This document shows positions 45,485-57,821 of a stretch of DNA of 64,000 bases, piece after piece. Source of the DNA: Gorsachius magnificus (taxonomy: Eukaryota; Chordata; Aves; Pelecaniformes; Ardeidae); NCBI GenBank assembly GCA_034008185.1, contig CM067086.1, positions 66,820,286 to 66,884,285 of the forward strand. The letters run 5' to 3'. A program made the position numbers and the translations under genes. The notes under the pieces are model-generated. The model saw only the letters and a program-made list of their open reading frames with translations. It did not search any database and was not told the DNA's origin. The number at the start of each line of letters is the position of its first letter. Within the stretch, counting starts at the first letter, position 1.

Positions 45485-46186
45485 TATCGAGAGCAGCCCT
45501 GCCGAGAGGGACTTGGGGGCGCTGGTGGATGAAAAGCTGGACATGAGCCGGCCATGGGTGCTGGCAGCCCAGAAGCCAACCCTACCCTGGGCTGCATCAG
45601 GAGAAGTGTGGCCAGCGTCGAGGGAGGGGATTGTGCCCCTCTGCTCTGCTCTGGGGAGACCTCCCCTGGAGCCCTGCGTCCAGCTCTGGAGCCCTCAGCA
45701 CAAGAAGGACATGGACCTGTTGGAGGGGGCCAGAGGAGGGCACTAAAATGCTCCGAGGGCTGGAACACCTCTCTTACAAGGACAGGCTGAGGGAGTTGGG
45801 GGTGTTCAGCCTGGAGAAGAGAAGGCTGCGGGCAGAGCTGATTACGGCCTTTCAGTACCTAAAGGGGGCCTATAGGAAAGATGGGGAAAATCTTTTTAGT
45901 AGGGCCAGCTGTGACAGGACAAGGGGTAATGGTTTTAAACTGAAGCAGGGTAGGTTTAGACTGGATCTAAGGAGGAAATTCTTTACAATGAAGGTGATGA
46001 AACACTGGAACAGGTTGCCCAGAGAGGGGGTGGAGGCCCCATCCCTGGGAACATTCCAGGCCAGGTTGGATGGGGCTGTGAGCAACCTGATCTAGTTAGT
46101 GGTGTCCCTGCTCACCGCAGGGGGGTTGGACTAGATGACCTCTAGGGGTCCCTTCCAACCCAAAACATTCTATGATTCTATGAAAT
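45485..46186 (+). repeat. CR1 LINE, 5'-truncated, sense
   Basis: It begins in the ORF2 C-terminal region ('cagccctgccgagagggacttgggggcgctggtggatgaaaagctgg') and ends 'attctatgattctatga'. The frames at 45513-45746 and 45631-46095 are remnants of CR1 coding sequence and 3' UTR, not a host gene. Confidence 0.94.
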
Positions 46187-49100
46187 TCTCAGCTTGTTCT
46201 GGTGCTGGAGCCTTTGCCTGCAGGCACAAACCTCAGCCCTGCAACCAGAGCTTTGCTGCTGACAGGCATGGGCACAAGCCTGGGGGGGCCAGGATCCCTG
46301 GGAAAGCAAGAGCTGGGCTGAAACACCTCAGATCTGGGCTGAAGGAGCCCCTGCCCTCCACAGCAGAGCTGCAGTGAGGCCTAGGCACCCCCTTTCCTTA
46401 GGGGGAAACCTGGGCTTCTCCCAGAAGAGCCAAGTGGCTTGAGCCCCAACTCTGAACTCATTGTATAAAATCAGCTACTGCTTTATGCTGGGCCCAAATG
46501 ACTGAGGTAGATTTTCTTGCCTCTCACTGTTTTAATTAATTCTGAATTTCCACTAATTTAAAGTGGATTATTTGAATTCCATGATATCTACACCATCTAA
46601 ATAGCTCCAGGCCCTCATTAAGAGTTAATGAAAAGATTAGTGCAAGTGAGGAGCAGGTGATTGTGTACCCAGCTTAGATCACTGTAAAACAAATGACTTG
46701 GGTTGAAAGCTTGGGTTTGTGGCTGCATGACAATGCCTCTGCCTGGAGGAGTCCAGCTCAGCAGCACCCAGCTTCAAGGAGCTCTTTGTGCCCTTCCCAG
46801 CCTTGGCAGGCTGCCACCCCCACAGAGAGGGCAGGGACAGCAGGTAAGGGACTGTCACCTCCCATGACACCTGCTTAATGGAAGCAATTCCTCCAGAGGA
46901 AGACCAGGCTCAGTGTACAGCTTTTTACAGAAGGGAGGCCCTGGGAATGGCTCTGCAGAGCACAGGCAGATGCTGTAGAGCTGGTACTACCCAGGCTGGG
47001 GACTGACAAACACCACCATGGCACACCCCAGCCAGCTGGAAGAACACCTCGTAGGCAGGTGTATGTATTTTAAACTGTCACAGAAACCAGGGAAATGCCA
47101 CAAATAACAGCATTTAACAGCTACAGGGGCTATTAAAGTACACTGTGCATCCCCTAAACTGAATAAGCCTGGTTAACTTACCTACAATTGGCTCAGTGGT
47201 GAAGAGCACAACCTCCCCCTCCCAGGGAACCAAGGATCTCATCAGGAAATCAACCACATCATAACTGCCAGCTTCTCCAGAGGTTTAACCTTACCTCCTC
47301 CTCAGGATTTCATTTTTTGGGTAACAGCTCTTCCCCCCCCCCTCCCAAGGAAGAGCTCCAGCTCCTTCACTCTGCTTCCCCTAAGCTGGCAAAGGAATTT
47401 TAGCACCTTAACATATAGTTGTGGATTCTGGGTGAGATCTGGGAGAGCTTCATGTCTGACCTGGGGGAGGGCAAAATTCAACCTCTACTGCTACTCTAAG
47501 GCCAATTACCACCCTGGTTTAACCCCAGAAAGCAAACAGTCACTGAAATATCTGCTGGCAGTAAGCTAAGTAAGACACATGTCAGGAAGTTTTAAATAAA
47601 AGGCTTAATAATAGATGTAAGAGGGAAAACTAATCTCAGAATCCCTCAGGATCCAAGAGGCTGTTCTCTGCAAGGCAGCAGGCAGACCAGAATGACTGCA
47701 GAAGGCAGGAGTAGGGGGTAACAGCATGAAAAAAAAAATAGATTGGTGGAAAATCCTTAGTCATGAAGCTTGTTAGTTGTGAAATGGTCTCTCCAGGGAA
47801 GCACCAGGACACCAGTGAGGTAAGGGAAACAGACGACACATGAACAAGCCTCTCTGGCAGGAGACAGTTAGAAGAGTCGTGTTTTTCCATCTGTGTTTCA
47901 TCTCTATCCCTTCCCCAGGGACCCCAAGGGAGGTGAACAAGGAAGCAGTTTTATCCAGAAGTTCTGGTTCCCATCTTTGTTTCATCAGAAGGCTTGTAGC
48001 TGGCAGCATAAGAGACAGACATCCATGCGCCCCGCTGCAGCCCTGTGGGGTGAGCGAGTGGCGAAACCTCTCAGAATGTATTTCCCAACAGCCCCAGAAG
48101 CACGCTTTTAAAGAGATTCTCTTAACAGCACATAATAAACCTTACAACTGCAAAACCAGCGCTGCACGCTTAGCCGGTCAGCTTAACACTGACAAGTTGT
48201 AGTCCTTAAGGAGATAACAGTAACTCTTTTTTTCAAGCTGAAAATTTCCAAACTAAAGCATCATACATTTCTTAAAAGATTATTTTTTTTTCCTGAAGGG
48301 TTTGTACTGCTCCATAACCGATGGACAGAGAGCAGTGAAGGGAAAGTGTTGCTGAACACTGGTTCGGCTCCGCTGAAGCTGTGAACCCTCCCCAAACAAA
48401 GCACTCCAGGGGCTTCGCATTCCACACCAGAAGAGGTTATTAGACCAGAAGAGGTTATTAGGCTATAAAGCCTCACCCAGGTGTCCCAGCTCAGCTAAAA
48501 GTCTGACTTCCTGTAGGAGGATTTCCTCCTCAGGTGTCACCACCATCTGTTCTAGCAGCATGCTTTAACCCAGGCAGTAGTTTTGAAACCAGAATCTGCT
48601 AACTACTTGGAACAGCCTTGACAAGGGCTGAGAGCTCGGACTCGCTCCGGAGGGACTAGCCCCTCAGCAAGCCTTCCCTGGAGCTGCAAGACAAGGCAGA
48701 GGATCAGTGACTAAGCAGAGATCAGCAAGTCACAGGAGTGGTCAACTTGCCTTGAACACACAAAGTGAGGCAGGACTCCTACAAAGTAAACAGGCTTCTA
48801 CAGAGTAAACAAGCCGCTGGATGATCCTGCTGGCAAAAGGCAGCGTCAGAAGAGATCCCCTGGGTACAAAATGGCTTCATTGTTTAGATTCATGCCTTCA
48901 AATTCAAAGACATCTGCCCACAGAGAGTTCCCCTCAGCACAGGTTGCTCATTCTGAGGCTGACAGAGGACACTGGCACACAGCCCTGTCACATTACAGGG
49001 AGACAGCTGAGCCCCCAGATCCCCAAACACCCTTCACATTGATTCAACTCTCTGGAGCCCACCTGTTCCCTGTTAACATACAGTCTAATTACAAGCTCAG

Positions 49101-49300
49101 ATTTCAAAATACCCCAGTTTTTCCAACAGCTTGTGACTTGCCCAGTCACCACAAATGCTCTGAAGAAGCCATCACTTCATTCACACCTTTTATGCAACAG
49201 ACTGATTGGCAAATGAAGACTGTGCTTGCACAACCAGCGGTTATCACAGTGCTGAGAAGGGAGAAGAGCTAAAGCTGCCTGAACCGCCTTGGCAACTCCC
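46187..49300. other. Interval between GNPNAT1 and STYX (tail to tail)
   Basis: Unique sequence with falling GC content. The only structure I can support is an 18-bp tandem pair at 48426-48461. Part may belong to the STYX 3' UTR. No gene, RNA gene or identifiable transposon was seen. Confidence 0.6.
48426..48461. repeat. 18-bp perfect tandem duplication
   Basis: accagaagaggttattag occurs twice, head to tail, without mismatch (48426-48443 and 48444-48461), indicating a recent duplication in noncoding DNA. Confidence 0.93.
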
Positions 49301-50343
49301 AATTTGAAAACTTTACAGCACCGATAAGTGCATGGCCTTAATTGACTCTAAAGCTTTAGAAAAGCTGAGGTGAATCCTTTATGCCTTAACACTATTATAT
49401 ACTTTGGGCCTCCATGTTCAAACGCCAACACCATTCTTACCTCAACCGATGCAACTGTTGACTTACAAAGGGGAACTACTCCTTCAATACCAGTTTGAAG
49501 ATGCTCTGTTCTATTAGACAGATGGACCATACTGGCTTGTTCAACTTAAATCAACCTATAACTAATTCAACAAGCAGCTTCTTACTGCTAGTTAAAAGAC
49601 TTCAGTCTTGATGTGTGTAAAATTGGTAGCTGCCCTTGATTAATTCAGCACCTGACTACTGTATTAGGTAATTAATCAGTACTGTTTAACTTGCATAAAA
49701 CAGGTGAGATTTTTAGAACAATATTGTGTCTTAAATTGGTCTCAGAGTGTCAGCATCAAAATAATTCAGTATATAATGAGGTTTTATAACAAGGTAGAGT
49801 TAAATACTGATTAGATCACTGCTGTTGCTCTATTATTGACACTAGTAGGGATAGTACAAACATGCTTTATGAACTGCACAAGCATGACCATAATATATAC
49901 TGAGAACAAGGTGAGTTTTAGCAAACTTTTTCTTTACTAAAGTCTCTTGTTATAAATTACACAAATAACTTTATAAACAAATCCCCCCAGCTTGCATTTT
50001 GTTTAAAGTAATAACTTTATATCATACAAATAAAGAAATTTCAAGTATGAAAAGTGCATTATTGCAATAATACCTCTTTGCAAGTCCAAAAATCTTGGTT
50101 TAGAATAAAACTGTAAAGTGTAAAAAAGGAGTAAAACAATCATGCCATTATTCATTCAAAAGTCCAACATCTTAAAAACGATGCTTAGTGTGTTGCAGAG
50201 GCAGATTTACATCTGAAAGCAACATGTAATTGAAAAGAAGCTATGTGTGTGTTCATCATTTTGCACTATTAATTCTTTTCCCCTAGTTTTCTTCACCTTT
50301 CTTGGCAGGAATTCACAATACAAACAGTGCTTGTCCTCACATA
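49301..50343 (-). other. STYX: Probable STYX 3' UTR
   Basis: AT-rich unique sequence directly after the STYX stop codon on the - strand. I did not spot a canonical AATAAA on the - strand here, so the transcript end is not fixed and may lie further left. Confidence 0.5.
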
Positions 50344-50417
50344 TCATCCATTCTGTGCTGCTGCCACTTGCATGGTTCCAAGGTCTTCATCCTCCTCGTG
50401 CATTCGCTTTAAACTTC
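50344..50417 (-). CDS. STYX: STYX terminal coding exon
   Basis: 74 nt encoding SLKRMHEEDEDLGTMQ through AQNG and TGA (50346-50344), after two bases finishing a split Gly. It is an acidic, probably disordered tail. Acceptor ccttttgcag. Confidence 0.96.
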
Positions 50418-53400
50418 CTGCAAAAGGCAAGAGGAAGGAGGATGGGTCTGAAAAGATCAGCTCTACCAGCACACAGCTGTGCGCAGGACTACAGCGCAGT
50501 TGGTACTGTCTCTGCCCTTGGAACACATTCAGCTTTTGGACAGCCAGTTGCTGACAGCACTCTTCTTCCTTCACACTTCTCCACGTGGCAGAGAAGTTTC
50601 CTAGAATTCACCATTTTTTGCACTCCCTTTACATCTCCCCCCAGCTTTATTTTCACCAACCCTTAGCAGGGGTTGCTACTGGCACACCTCTATACAATTA
50701 AGGTCACATTTTTTACATGCCCTAATGCCCTGTGATCTGTCCAAAGGCACAGCAACACTTTTTTTTTTTTTCCCCAGAGCAACTACTTCAATTTCAAGTG
50801 GAGCAATTATGTCCTGAACCTTGGCATCTTTCAGCCTGTCACTCTTGATTCCTGTAGGAAACTCAGGGGTTTTTGAAGGATGGGGAGAAGCAGGGCCCTT
50901 CTCCAGTATGGTATGGAAGTGCAGACACCACCACAGGAAAGGTCAACCATAGGAGAACAGAATATTGAAGTACTGCGTACTGAAGTTTGAACGTAGCTTG
51001 CACACCAACTGCAGCCATCCCCTTCCCAGAAGTCTGATACTCACTGCTGATGGGGGTTTACTTAGGGAGTGCAAAAGTCACCTCACAACACCAGGTAAGA
51101 CAGGCAGCATCACACACAACCAGAGAGGCTTCTGACCTGTAGTACCAGGTGGAACCGAGAGGGATCTCTCCAACTGCAGTGGTGACATCATCTGGATGGT
51201 TAATTTTGCTAGATAGATGGCTTCATATTCCTGAAAAGGTTTAATAATACATATTGCTATTAATATGGCATAATGCTTTGTAAGGACAAGAAGGACTAAT
51301 TGAGAGAGTTCACCAGGACAGACTAGAGAGTATCTTACAGCAGGGCAGAGATTTAAAGGAGGAGAGTTCTTTGTTGCTTTGATGTGAACAACAAAAACTG
51401 TCAGGAAGGCAGAGGGGAAAAAAACCTTAAAGGATGACAAAAAATGGATTTAAGGAAGAGAGTAAACTTTAATTAAAAAAAATTCTGTGAGAACATTCAG
51501 AGAACTTGCTGTGTCCAGAAGGCAATTCAGATGGTAGGAACAAACCAAACTTAGAATACAGTCGCTTCAGAGATTTGTTACAAGGACAAGCCACACATGG
51601 CCTTGAAGTTGCGTTCTAGTGACCTGTCATGCTTTTGGTGCTACACAACTCCTCCTAAGACACGTAAGTAATCGCAGAGACACTGCAAATCTGTTTCAAC
51701 ATACTGTCCTGAAGTTTGCCCACCATTCACCCAAGAGACTCCTGGAATATGATAAAGCAACTTCATGGCACCACTGTTTGCTGTTTCAGACATGCAAGTT
51801 TCATCACCTATGAATGCAAGTGTCAAGAAGCATCACTGATGCGTGCCACCGTACTCACTTTGCAGTTTCCTTAGCCAACAATTAAGCTGTTTCAGAGACT
51901 CTTAATCACTGCACAAACCAGGATTTTCATTTCTCCTCCATTCCTGGATTTGCTTTGTCTAAAGCTTAAGTCTAATGAACTAGGGTACCTACTCATCTTC
52001 CTCCCGAGCTCTACTATACCTTCTGACATTTACTTGAAGCATACTTTTATAGTAAATATTAAGCCTAAGTAGAAACAGCTGTTTTGCAGGGAGACAATTC
52101 ATCAAATGGCTTTTGAGTTATGACCAGAAATAAAAAAAAAAAGGAAGTCACCTGAAGTTGATGGACAAATCCAGCATTAGGATTAATACAGAATCTTCTT
52201 TCTTGAACATAAGTAAATGCGTCCCTTAAAAGGAGGAGAGAGAAAATACTTCAATGGAAAACAGGCTATGTCAGAAGTGTCTGTGGTTTCAGCATAATTC
52301 TTCAAATTATCAGCTTTTAGGAAACATACAGCCTCTAAACGCTCCTCAGAACTGGTGTGTATAACTGCAATTGTTTGGGCAAAATAGGAAGCAGTAGTTG
52401 TAAACCCCCACCTCCAGTCTTCAGCTTGCTGGCCTGCCTTCAGCACACTGCTTAGAACAGCCCCTTGGGGCCTCTCCTATAGTTTTACAGGAAGGCATCA
52501 ACCTGTGTAGGCTGGTATCCTGCTTCCATGAGCAGCAGGTACCTACTTCTTAAAGAAAGGATGTAAATGAACCTGCAGTGAAATGAAATAGAATAGCTTG
52601 CCCCATGTAAAGTCTTCACTCAATCTCCGTAACGACTGGCTTATGTGTCGATACACAACTGTTTACGTTCCCTCCAAAATTATTATTCGCTTACACCACT
52701 TGAATTAAAAAAAACTAATACCTACAGACGTATCAGACTTCATACCTGTACTAAAGTACTCTCTCACTGCAGCCTTTTCAAATGGTTAACTGCATGATCA
52801 GGTGCTGTTCTTACCTGTACTTCACCCCAAACGTTTCCATTATGTATGCAATAACTAAGGCGGCACTGAAAAGAAACAAAAAAATTAGTAAAATATATAT
52901 TTCTAGTGTTTAAAAAAATTAGTAAGAAGGATAGAGAGTTTCCTACCTTCTAGAAATCCCTGCATTTCCATGGACAAGAACTTTTCCTGGGAAGGGAAAA
53001 AACCCAATGAACCATACTTGTACAGACTGAAAAAAATTCCTTGAAATGCAGTTTTTCCTTGTTATGGAAAACTACACAGTAGCAAGGTACATCCGAAGAA
53101 TAATAGGTGTGTCTTACTTCACTCTAGATTACTAACCACACTCTGCCCATCACCGTCCTGGGATACGGAAGCATGGATTCCTGCCCCTGGATTTTTAGTA
53201 ACAGAATCTACATTCCAGGACTACAATGCAGATTTAAGGCCCCACATTAGAGAGGGGAAGAAAAAACCTCATAGACTGAATAGAGTTGTGTTGAAAGTGG
53301 GGAAAAAACCAACCCAGATATATGAAGAGGTTTGTTTTCTAGTCAGAGGCAAAAGAACACCACTTTGCTCTAAACATATATAATATAGTTCAAGTCAAAC

Positions 53401-56400
53401 ATCAAAAATCTCAAATTTAAGAAAACCTCATACTTAAGAACCTCTAATACATACCACTAAGTTAGTTGTAAAGCTTTAACAATGTATTAATAAATGAAGG
53501 AAAAAAGCTAACATGATTTTACCTCCACTTTGTAAACTTCCATCAATAAATTCTTTAGTCTAAAAAGAAAAAAAAAGTTACAGGACTCAGTTTCAGATTA
53601 TTCTAGATGTTACTGCTACTTGCATTTGAATTTGGTAGAATTTTTGTATCAGTTTTTATATATTGTGACAATAATGCCCGCTGTTTATACAGACTTAGAC
53701 ATCACTTCAGCTGGACATTTGTACTTCTTTAGTACTTTTAACTATCCATAAAATTGTCAGTGACAAACTAGTGTGAAGCCAGAAACAAAAATGCATAAAA
53801 ATCCAGCACGTGCCTTTTGCCATCATTATGTCACGTGTTATGCCACTATGATTAAAAGTAACTTCCAAACATCTTTGCTTAACAGTGCGGGGAAAAAAAC
53901 CCAACCAAGCAAAAACCCACCCGCACCAACACAGCTTGGACCACACTACTGATGCCTGTGTCTTCCTAGAAGTTCTCCAATGGTATTTTCAGTTATAGAA
54001 GTAGGTCTAATCAATCTATAAGGTGAGCCATGATGTAGTGAGGTCTGCGGAATACTGCCAGGTTGAAACAGCTGATTAGATGAAAAGCAAAAGCTAAATA
54101 ATTTACTGTGGGGAAAACTCAGACTAGACTCTTAAAAACATACCAGCACAGAGCTACTAAGATGTCAGTAACTGCGAGATCTGCAGAGGATGTTGTTTGA
54201 TCAAATGGCATTACACTTCGGAAAAGCTGCAAGCCAAGCCATCAACTGATTTGCCTCCTTGCTCCACAAAAACGTGACCACCTCTGCCTCATTTGGGGAA
54301 GCCAGAAGAGCTTTTTGGTGGTTGGTTTTTTTTTTTGGGTGAAGGAACAAAATGCTTTTGTTCTGTTGCAAACTAACCGAAAATAAGGATACAAAACCAC
54401 AGCTCAAAACTGTTTATTTTATTTCCAAATGTCAGTGTGTAATGGGTACTGTTTAATGTACAGTTACTTCTTAATTCCTCTACAGTAAGCAAGTTTCAAG
54501 AGGCTGTAAAACTTCATTACACCAACTACTAACTATTTTCTCCTGAATTTGTTTTTGTATTTGACACAAGTGATGTAAATACTCTTGAGCTCAAAAAATA
54601 AGTTTCCTACAGGCCAAGGGTTTCCAAAATAACTAGCATTCTCCCATGACCTGTTTTCTTTTTGGGTTGAGACCAGTCCTTTTTATTTTTTTCTGAGACC
54701 ACAATAAGATTCATCTCTTGCAACTCTGCCTCCGTTTCTATACTTGTAAAAAGGAGTTAATCACACTCACTAAAGTGGCAATAATAAGGTCACTTAAGAG
54801 TTCTCAGCCCTTCCAGGTGCCTGAGATTTGAAACTTGCTGTTAGTTCAGAAAACTCCTACTGGGCAACTCCATTCCCAATTCATTCAGTTCAACACACAG
54901 ATACTTACCATAGGGAAAAATCGTATTATATTCTCAACTGGATTATCTGCAATATCCAAGACTAAATACCTACAATGAAAACAGTTGCTATGAGTACACA
55001 ATAACACCAAGTTGCAGCCACCTGTACATGTACAGCTGATTAAACCCTGTACAACACTCAAACCTGCAGAAGGAAGCCAGAACTACCCTCCTGGCTTTAC
55101 TTTCTGGTCAGAGATCCAGAACATCTACAAATAAGCAACCTCTGGAGCTGTCCTTACCAAGGAAGTAAGTGAGGAACAACATCCCCTGAAAAAAAATCAC
55201 CTCTCAGAGTGGAAGAAATTCACAAGTGACTCGACTCTGAAAGCAGCGTACTACATGCTCACATGCTCTCTACCAGTTTGTAAATACAGGCCAGTGTTCT
55301 TTCCTGGGGCTCTGTACAACTTTTTCAGATACACGCACGCTGTGATTGAGTTACCTCAAATGTTTTATTAGCAGGGCAAACTGCACTCAGAACTAACAAC
55401 TTTAAAACTGAAGACAGTCACTGTAAACTAATGGATACTTCTCATTTGCGGTGTTGTCCATTAAAGTTGAATGGATGAATAAACTTCATGTTTGGATTTA
55501 AGAGTCTTCCCACACCTTATCACATTTTTCAAATACTTTTGACAATATGAAAACATTTGGAAAGAACACCAACATATAAAAGTTTCATTAATAGGAAATA
55601 AGGTGTTTAAAAGCAAGATATTTCGTTGTTTGCAGTTCTGCATGTTATGATAATTTCTCACCTAAATAACTGTTGGAAGTTTGGTTTAATAAAATTTGCT
55701 TCAATGTTTTGCCGTATGCATATCACATGGGTTATGCCATGTTTCTGAAGTATAGGTAGCTGTGGAAAAAGAGAAAAACAGATTTTTTTTAAAAAAAAGA
55801 CTGAATCCATCTATTGCAGAGTAATAAAAAGAAAAGCTATACTTAAACATACAATAGGGCTATATCATGTCCTCGAGGAAAATCGGAGCTAGTTTTCTAA
55901 TATTCATAGTGTGAAAGATTGTCTTTCAAAAAGACAACACACAACCATTAGAAGCTGCAAGTAAAAAGCATTCCTAACAATGATAAAAAGAATAGGCAAT
56001 AAAGGTGGCATTCAATGAACTTGTTTGTCTCTGCCCACCTTCACTTTGCCTGAAATTGCAAGTCTCTACATGATGCAGGAATTTTCGGCTAGCACTGAAT
56101 TTTTGCTGGAATCAGACCATTGAAAGTAAGATAATTTAAACCATGAGGTAAGCTTGCAGATACAAGCCTTGCCTTAGCAGTGCTTGAATTCATTTGGAGA
56201 TGCTATTTACCTTGTTTTACTGCGTATATGTGAGTTCCCAGTTCTGATTTGCACTGCAGCACTTTAGCAAAGGAAATAGATTGCCTGATCAGTCATGTGC
56301 AAGTCTCAAATGTTTTACCTTTTTCTAAGAAAAAATTATATTCAAGCTTAACTACAAGACTCAATTTTAATATAAAAAAGCTCACACATGAGCGCTCACT

Positions 56401-57821
56401 GCAATTAGTGTGCAAGTCACTTCAAACTTGCATTTTTCTCTGGTTTATAAGGAGTAGGTAAAGCAGACTTAGCTGAGTTGAGAGAGCATGCACATGTGTG
56501 TGTGTACCAACACATGCAGACCTTCAAGCCATGTGAAAAATCAATCAGGGCTCTTTTTCATTTTTCTCCTGAAGCAACCCTTTAGCTCACAAGATTATTA
56601 AGAAAAACGCAGCCTTGTAAGCATGAACTGCCCAAGCACGTGGCCAAGGCAGTAGTTCAGGTTCACTTTGGAAAGGGGAGGCATCCACACCGGCCCCAAT
56701 CAGATAATCCTGCAGGCTAAAGGGACCGTCCCATAAATGCACCATGTATTACTTCTGCTCCAGCATCTTTCATGTTCCAGTTCAGGATTGCAACCAAATT
56801 TACACCTATATAGATAACACTTGAATATACCACCCCAGTAACAAATCACCACAGCAAAGTTTCCTTATGAGACACTATTCTGAAAATCATACCTTGCTTT
56901 TCATAGCTGAAGAATATGGGCCTAAAAATAACCCAGGTAAAATTTCCTAAGGGGGCAGAAAAACAGACATTTAATACCAACTCAAGATTATTTGAAATAA
57001 TACATTGCACTCAACTCAGACTATGAACATGGAAACAATTTATATATTAGTGAGAGATGTGTTATCAAGTGTTATTTATAACAGGACAAGGGAAAAAAAA
57101 ATCGGTTTGGCAAAATAAAAGAAACATGATCTTTGTGCAGGAGATCTTGTTCTGGAACAGGAATCAAGTCCTTTATTTGGATTAAGTTCCAGTTTGATTA
57201 CTACATCTTACCCAGCCTCAGATCAAATGAAGGGAACTCTAACTTCGTATATAATTGTGTCTTGTAATTAATTCCAAATTGCTCTCATGGAAAAAACATG
57301 GTCCTTAAGTGGTAAGTCCTCTAGCCTTGTCCTAGTAGTAGGAAAACACCAATTTTTAACCATTTATCTCCCCACCAATAGAGACATGTAGGTCTGTAGA
57401 TCTCGTCAGCCAAATCTTTGCACAAGATATCATGGTAGGAAAGTTTTAATTGTCTTGAGAACGCTTCTAACCAAATTTAAGTCAAAAAACAAAGCTCCAA
57501 TGCATTTTTAGCAACCACCTCCTAAATACATTGATGAAAACAAAACCATAGTATTTTGGGGATTGTGAAGAAAGGGACAAGATTACCTTTTTGGTTCAGT
57601 ACTCGCACAACTTGTGACCCAAGCACACCTGCACTCTAAGCTGGCAATCCTCGTGCATCTCGCCCACGGTGCTGCCTGACACTTCACCCCCAAGGACTTT
57701 GATACCAGCTCCTTTGTAGGGTGCTTTCTGTTTCTTACTGCACACACCACGGGTTTTGACTCAAATAGTAAATGGAAGGGTGTCATACCTGCATCTCTCT
57801 CCTCATGGGATAGGTCCAATC
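50344..57821 (-). CDS. STYX: STYX, catalytically inactive dual-specificity phosphatase homologue (lacks first coding exon)
   Basis: STYX is a pseudophosphatase reported to bind MAP kinases (ERK nuclear anchoring) and F-box proteins. Ten coding exons on the - strand: 57789-57821, 56893-56946, 55662-55759, 54909-54969, 53523-53559, 52947-52986, 52815-52865, 52152-52224, 51137-51230 and 50344-50417. All phases match, and together they encode human-equivalent residues 20-223. The P-loop reads VLVHGNAGISRS: Gly replaces the catalytic Cys of the HCxxGxxR motif, so the protein cannot hydrolyse phosphate by the usual mechanism. Preceding helices (DNPVENIIRFFP) and the C-terminal SLKRMHEEDEDLGTMQ tail are conserved. 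About 19 N-terminal residues, including the start codon, were not found in the window. Confidence 0.97.
51137..51230 (-). CDS. STYX: STYX exon, residues about 169-199
   Basis: 94 nt encoding EYEAIYLAKLTIQMMSP through SVPPGTT and one base. Acceptor ccttttcag. The donor GTCAGA is off-consensus at +3. Confidence 0.96.
52152..52224 (-). CDS. STYX: STYX exon, residues about 145-168
   Basis: 73 nt encoding DAFTYVQERRFCINPNAGF through HQLQ, the conserved dual-specificity-phosphatase segment after the P-loop helix. Donor GTGACT. Confidence 0.96.
52815..52865 (-). CDS. STYX: STYX exon, residues about 128-143
   Basis: 51 nt encoding (S)AALVIAYIMETFGVKY plus two bases of Arg, the helix behind the P-loop. 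Acceptor cttttcag, donor GTAAGA. Confidence 0.96.
52947..52986 (-). CDS. STYX: STYX exon with the dead P-loop, residues about 114-126
   Basis: 40 nt encoding GKVLVHGNAGISR and the start of Ser. It contains the HGNAGISR loop, in which Gly stands where active dual-specificity phosphatases have Cys; the His, the second Gly and the Arg of the signature are kept. Donor GTAGGA. Confidence 0.97.
53523..53559 (-). CDS. STYX: STYX exon, residues about 102-113
   Basis: 37 nt encoding TKEFIDGSLQSG and one base of Gly. Acceptor ctttttag, donor GTAAAA. Ser replaces human Met in LQMGG. Confidence 0.95.
54909..54969 (-). CDS. STYX: STYX exon, residues about 82-101
   Basis: 61 nt encoding YLVLDIADNPVENIIRFFPM after a split Arg. 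In active relatives the equivalent loop holds the general-acid Asp. Donor GTAAGT. Confidence 0.96.
55662..55759 (-). CDS. STYX: STYX exon, residues about 49-80
   Basis: 98 nt encoding LPILQKHGITHVICIR through FQQLF and two bases of Arg, the first strands of the phosphatase fold. Acceptor tttccacag, donor GTGAGA. Confidence 0.96.
56893..56946 (-). CDS. STYX: STYX exon, residues about 31-48
   Basis: 54 nt, phase 0-0, encoding EILPGLFLGPYSSAMKSK, the typical dual-specificity phosphatase entry motif. Acceptor cccttag, donor GTATGA. Confidence 0.96.
57789..57821 (-). CDS. STYX: STYX exon, residues about 20-30 (first one visible)
   Basis: 33 nt, phase 0-0, encoding DWTYPMRREMQ (human EWTYPMRREMQ). 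Acceptor attttaag, donor GTATGA. The upstream exon with the start codon was not found. Confidence 0.94.
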
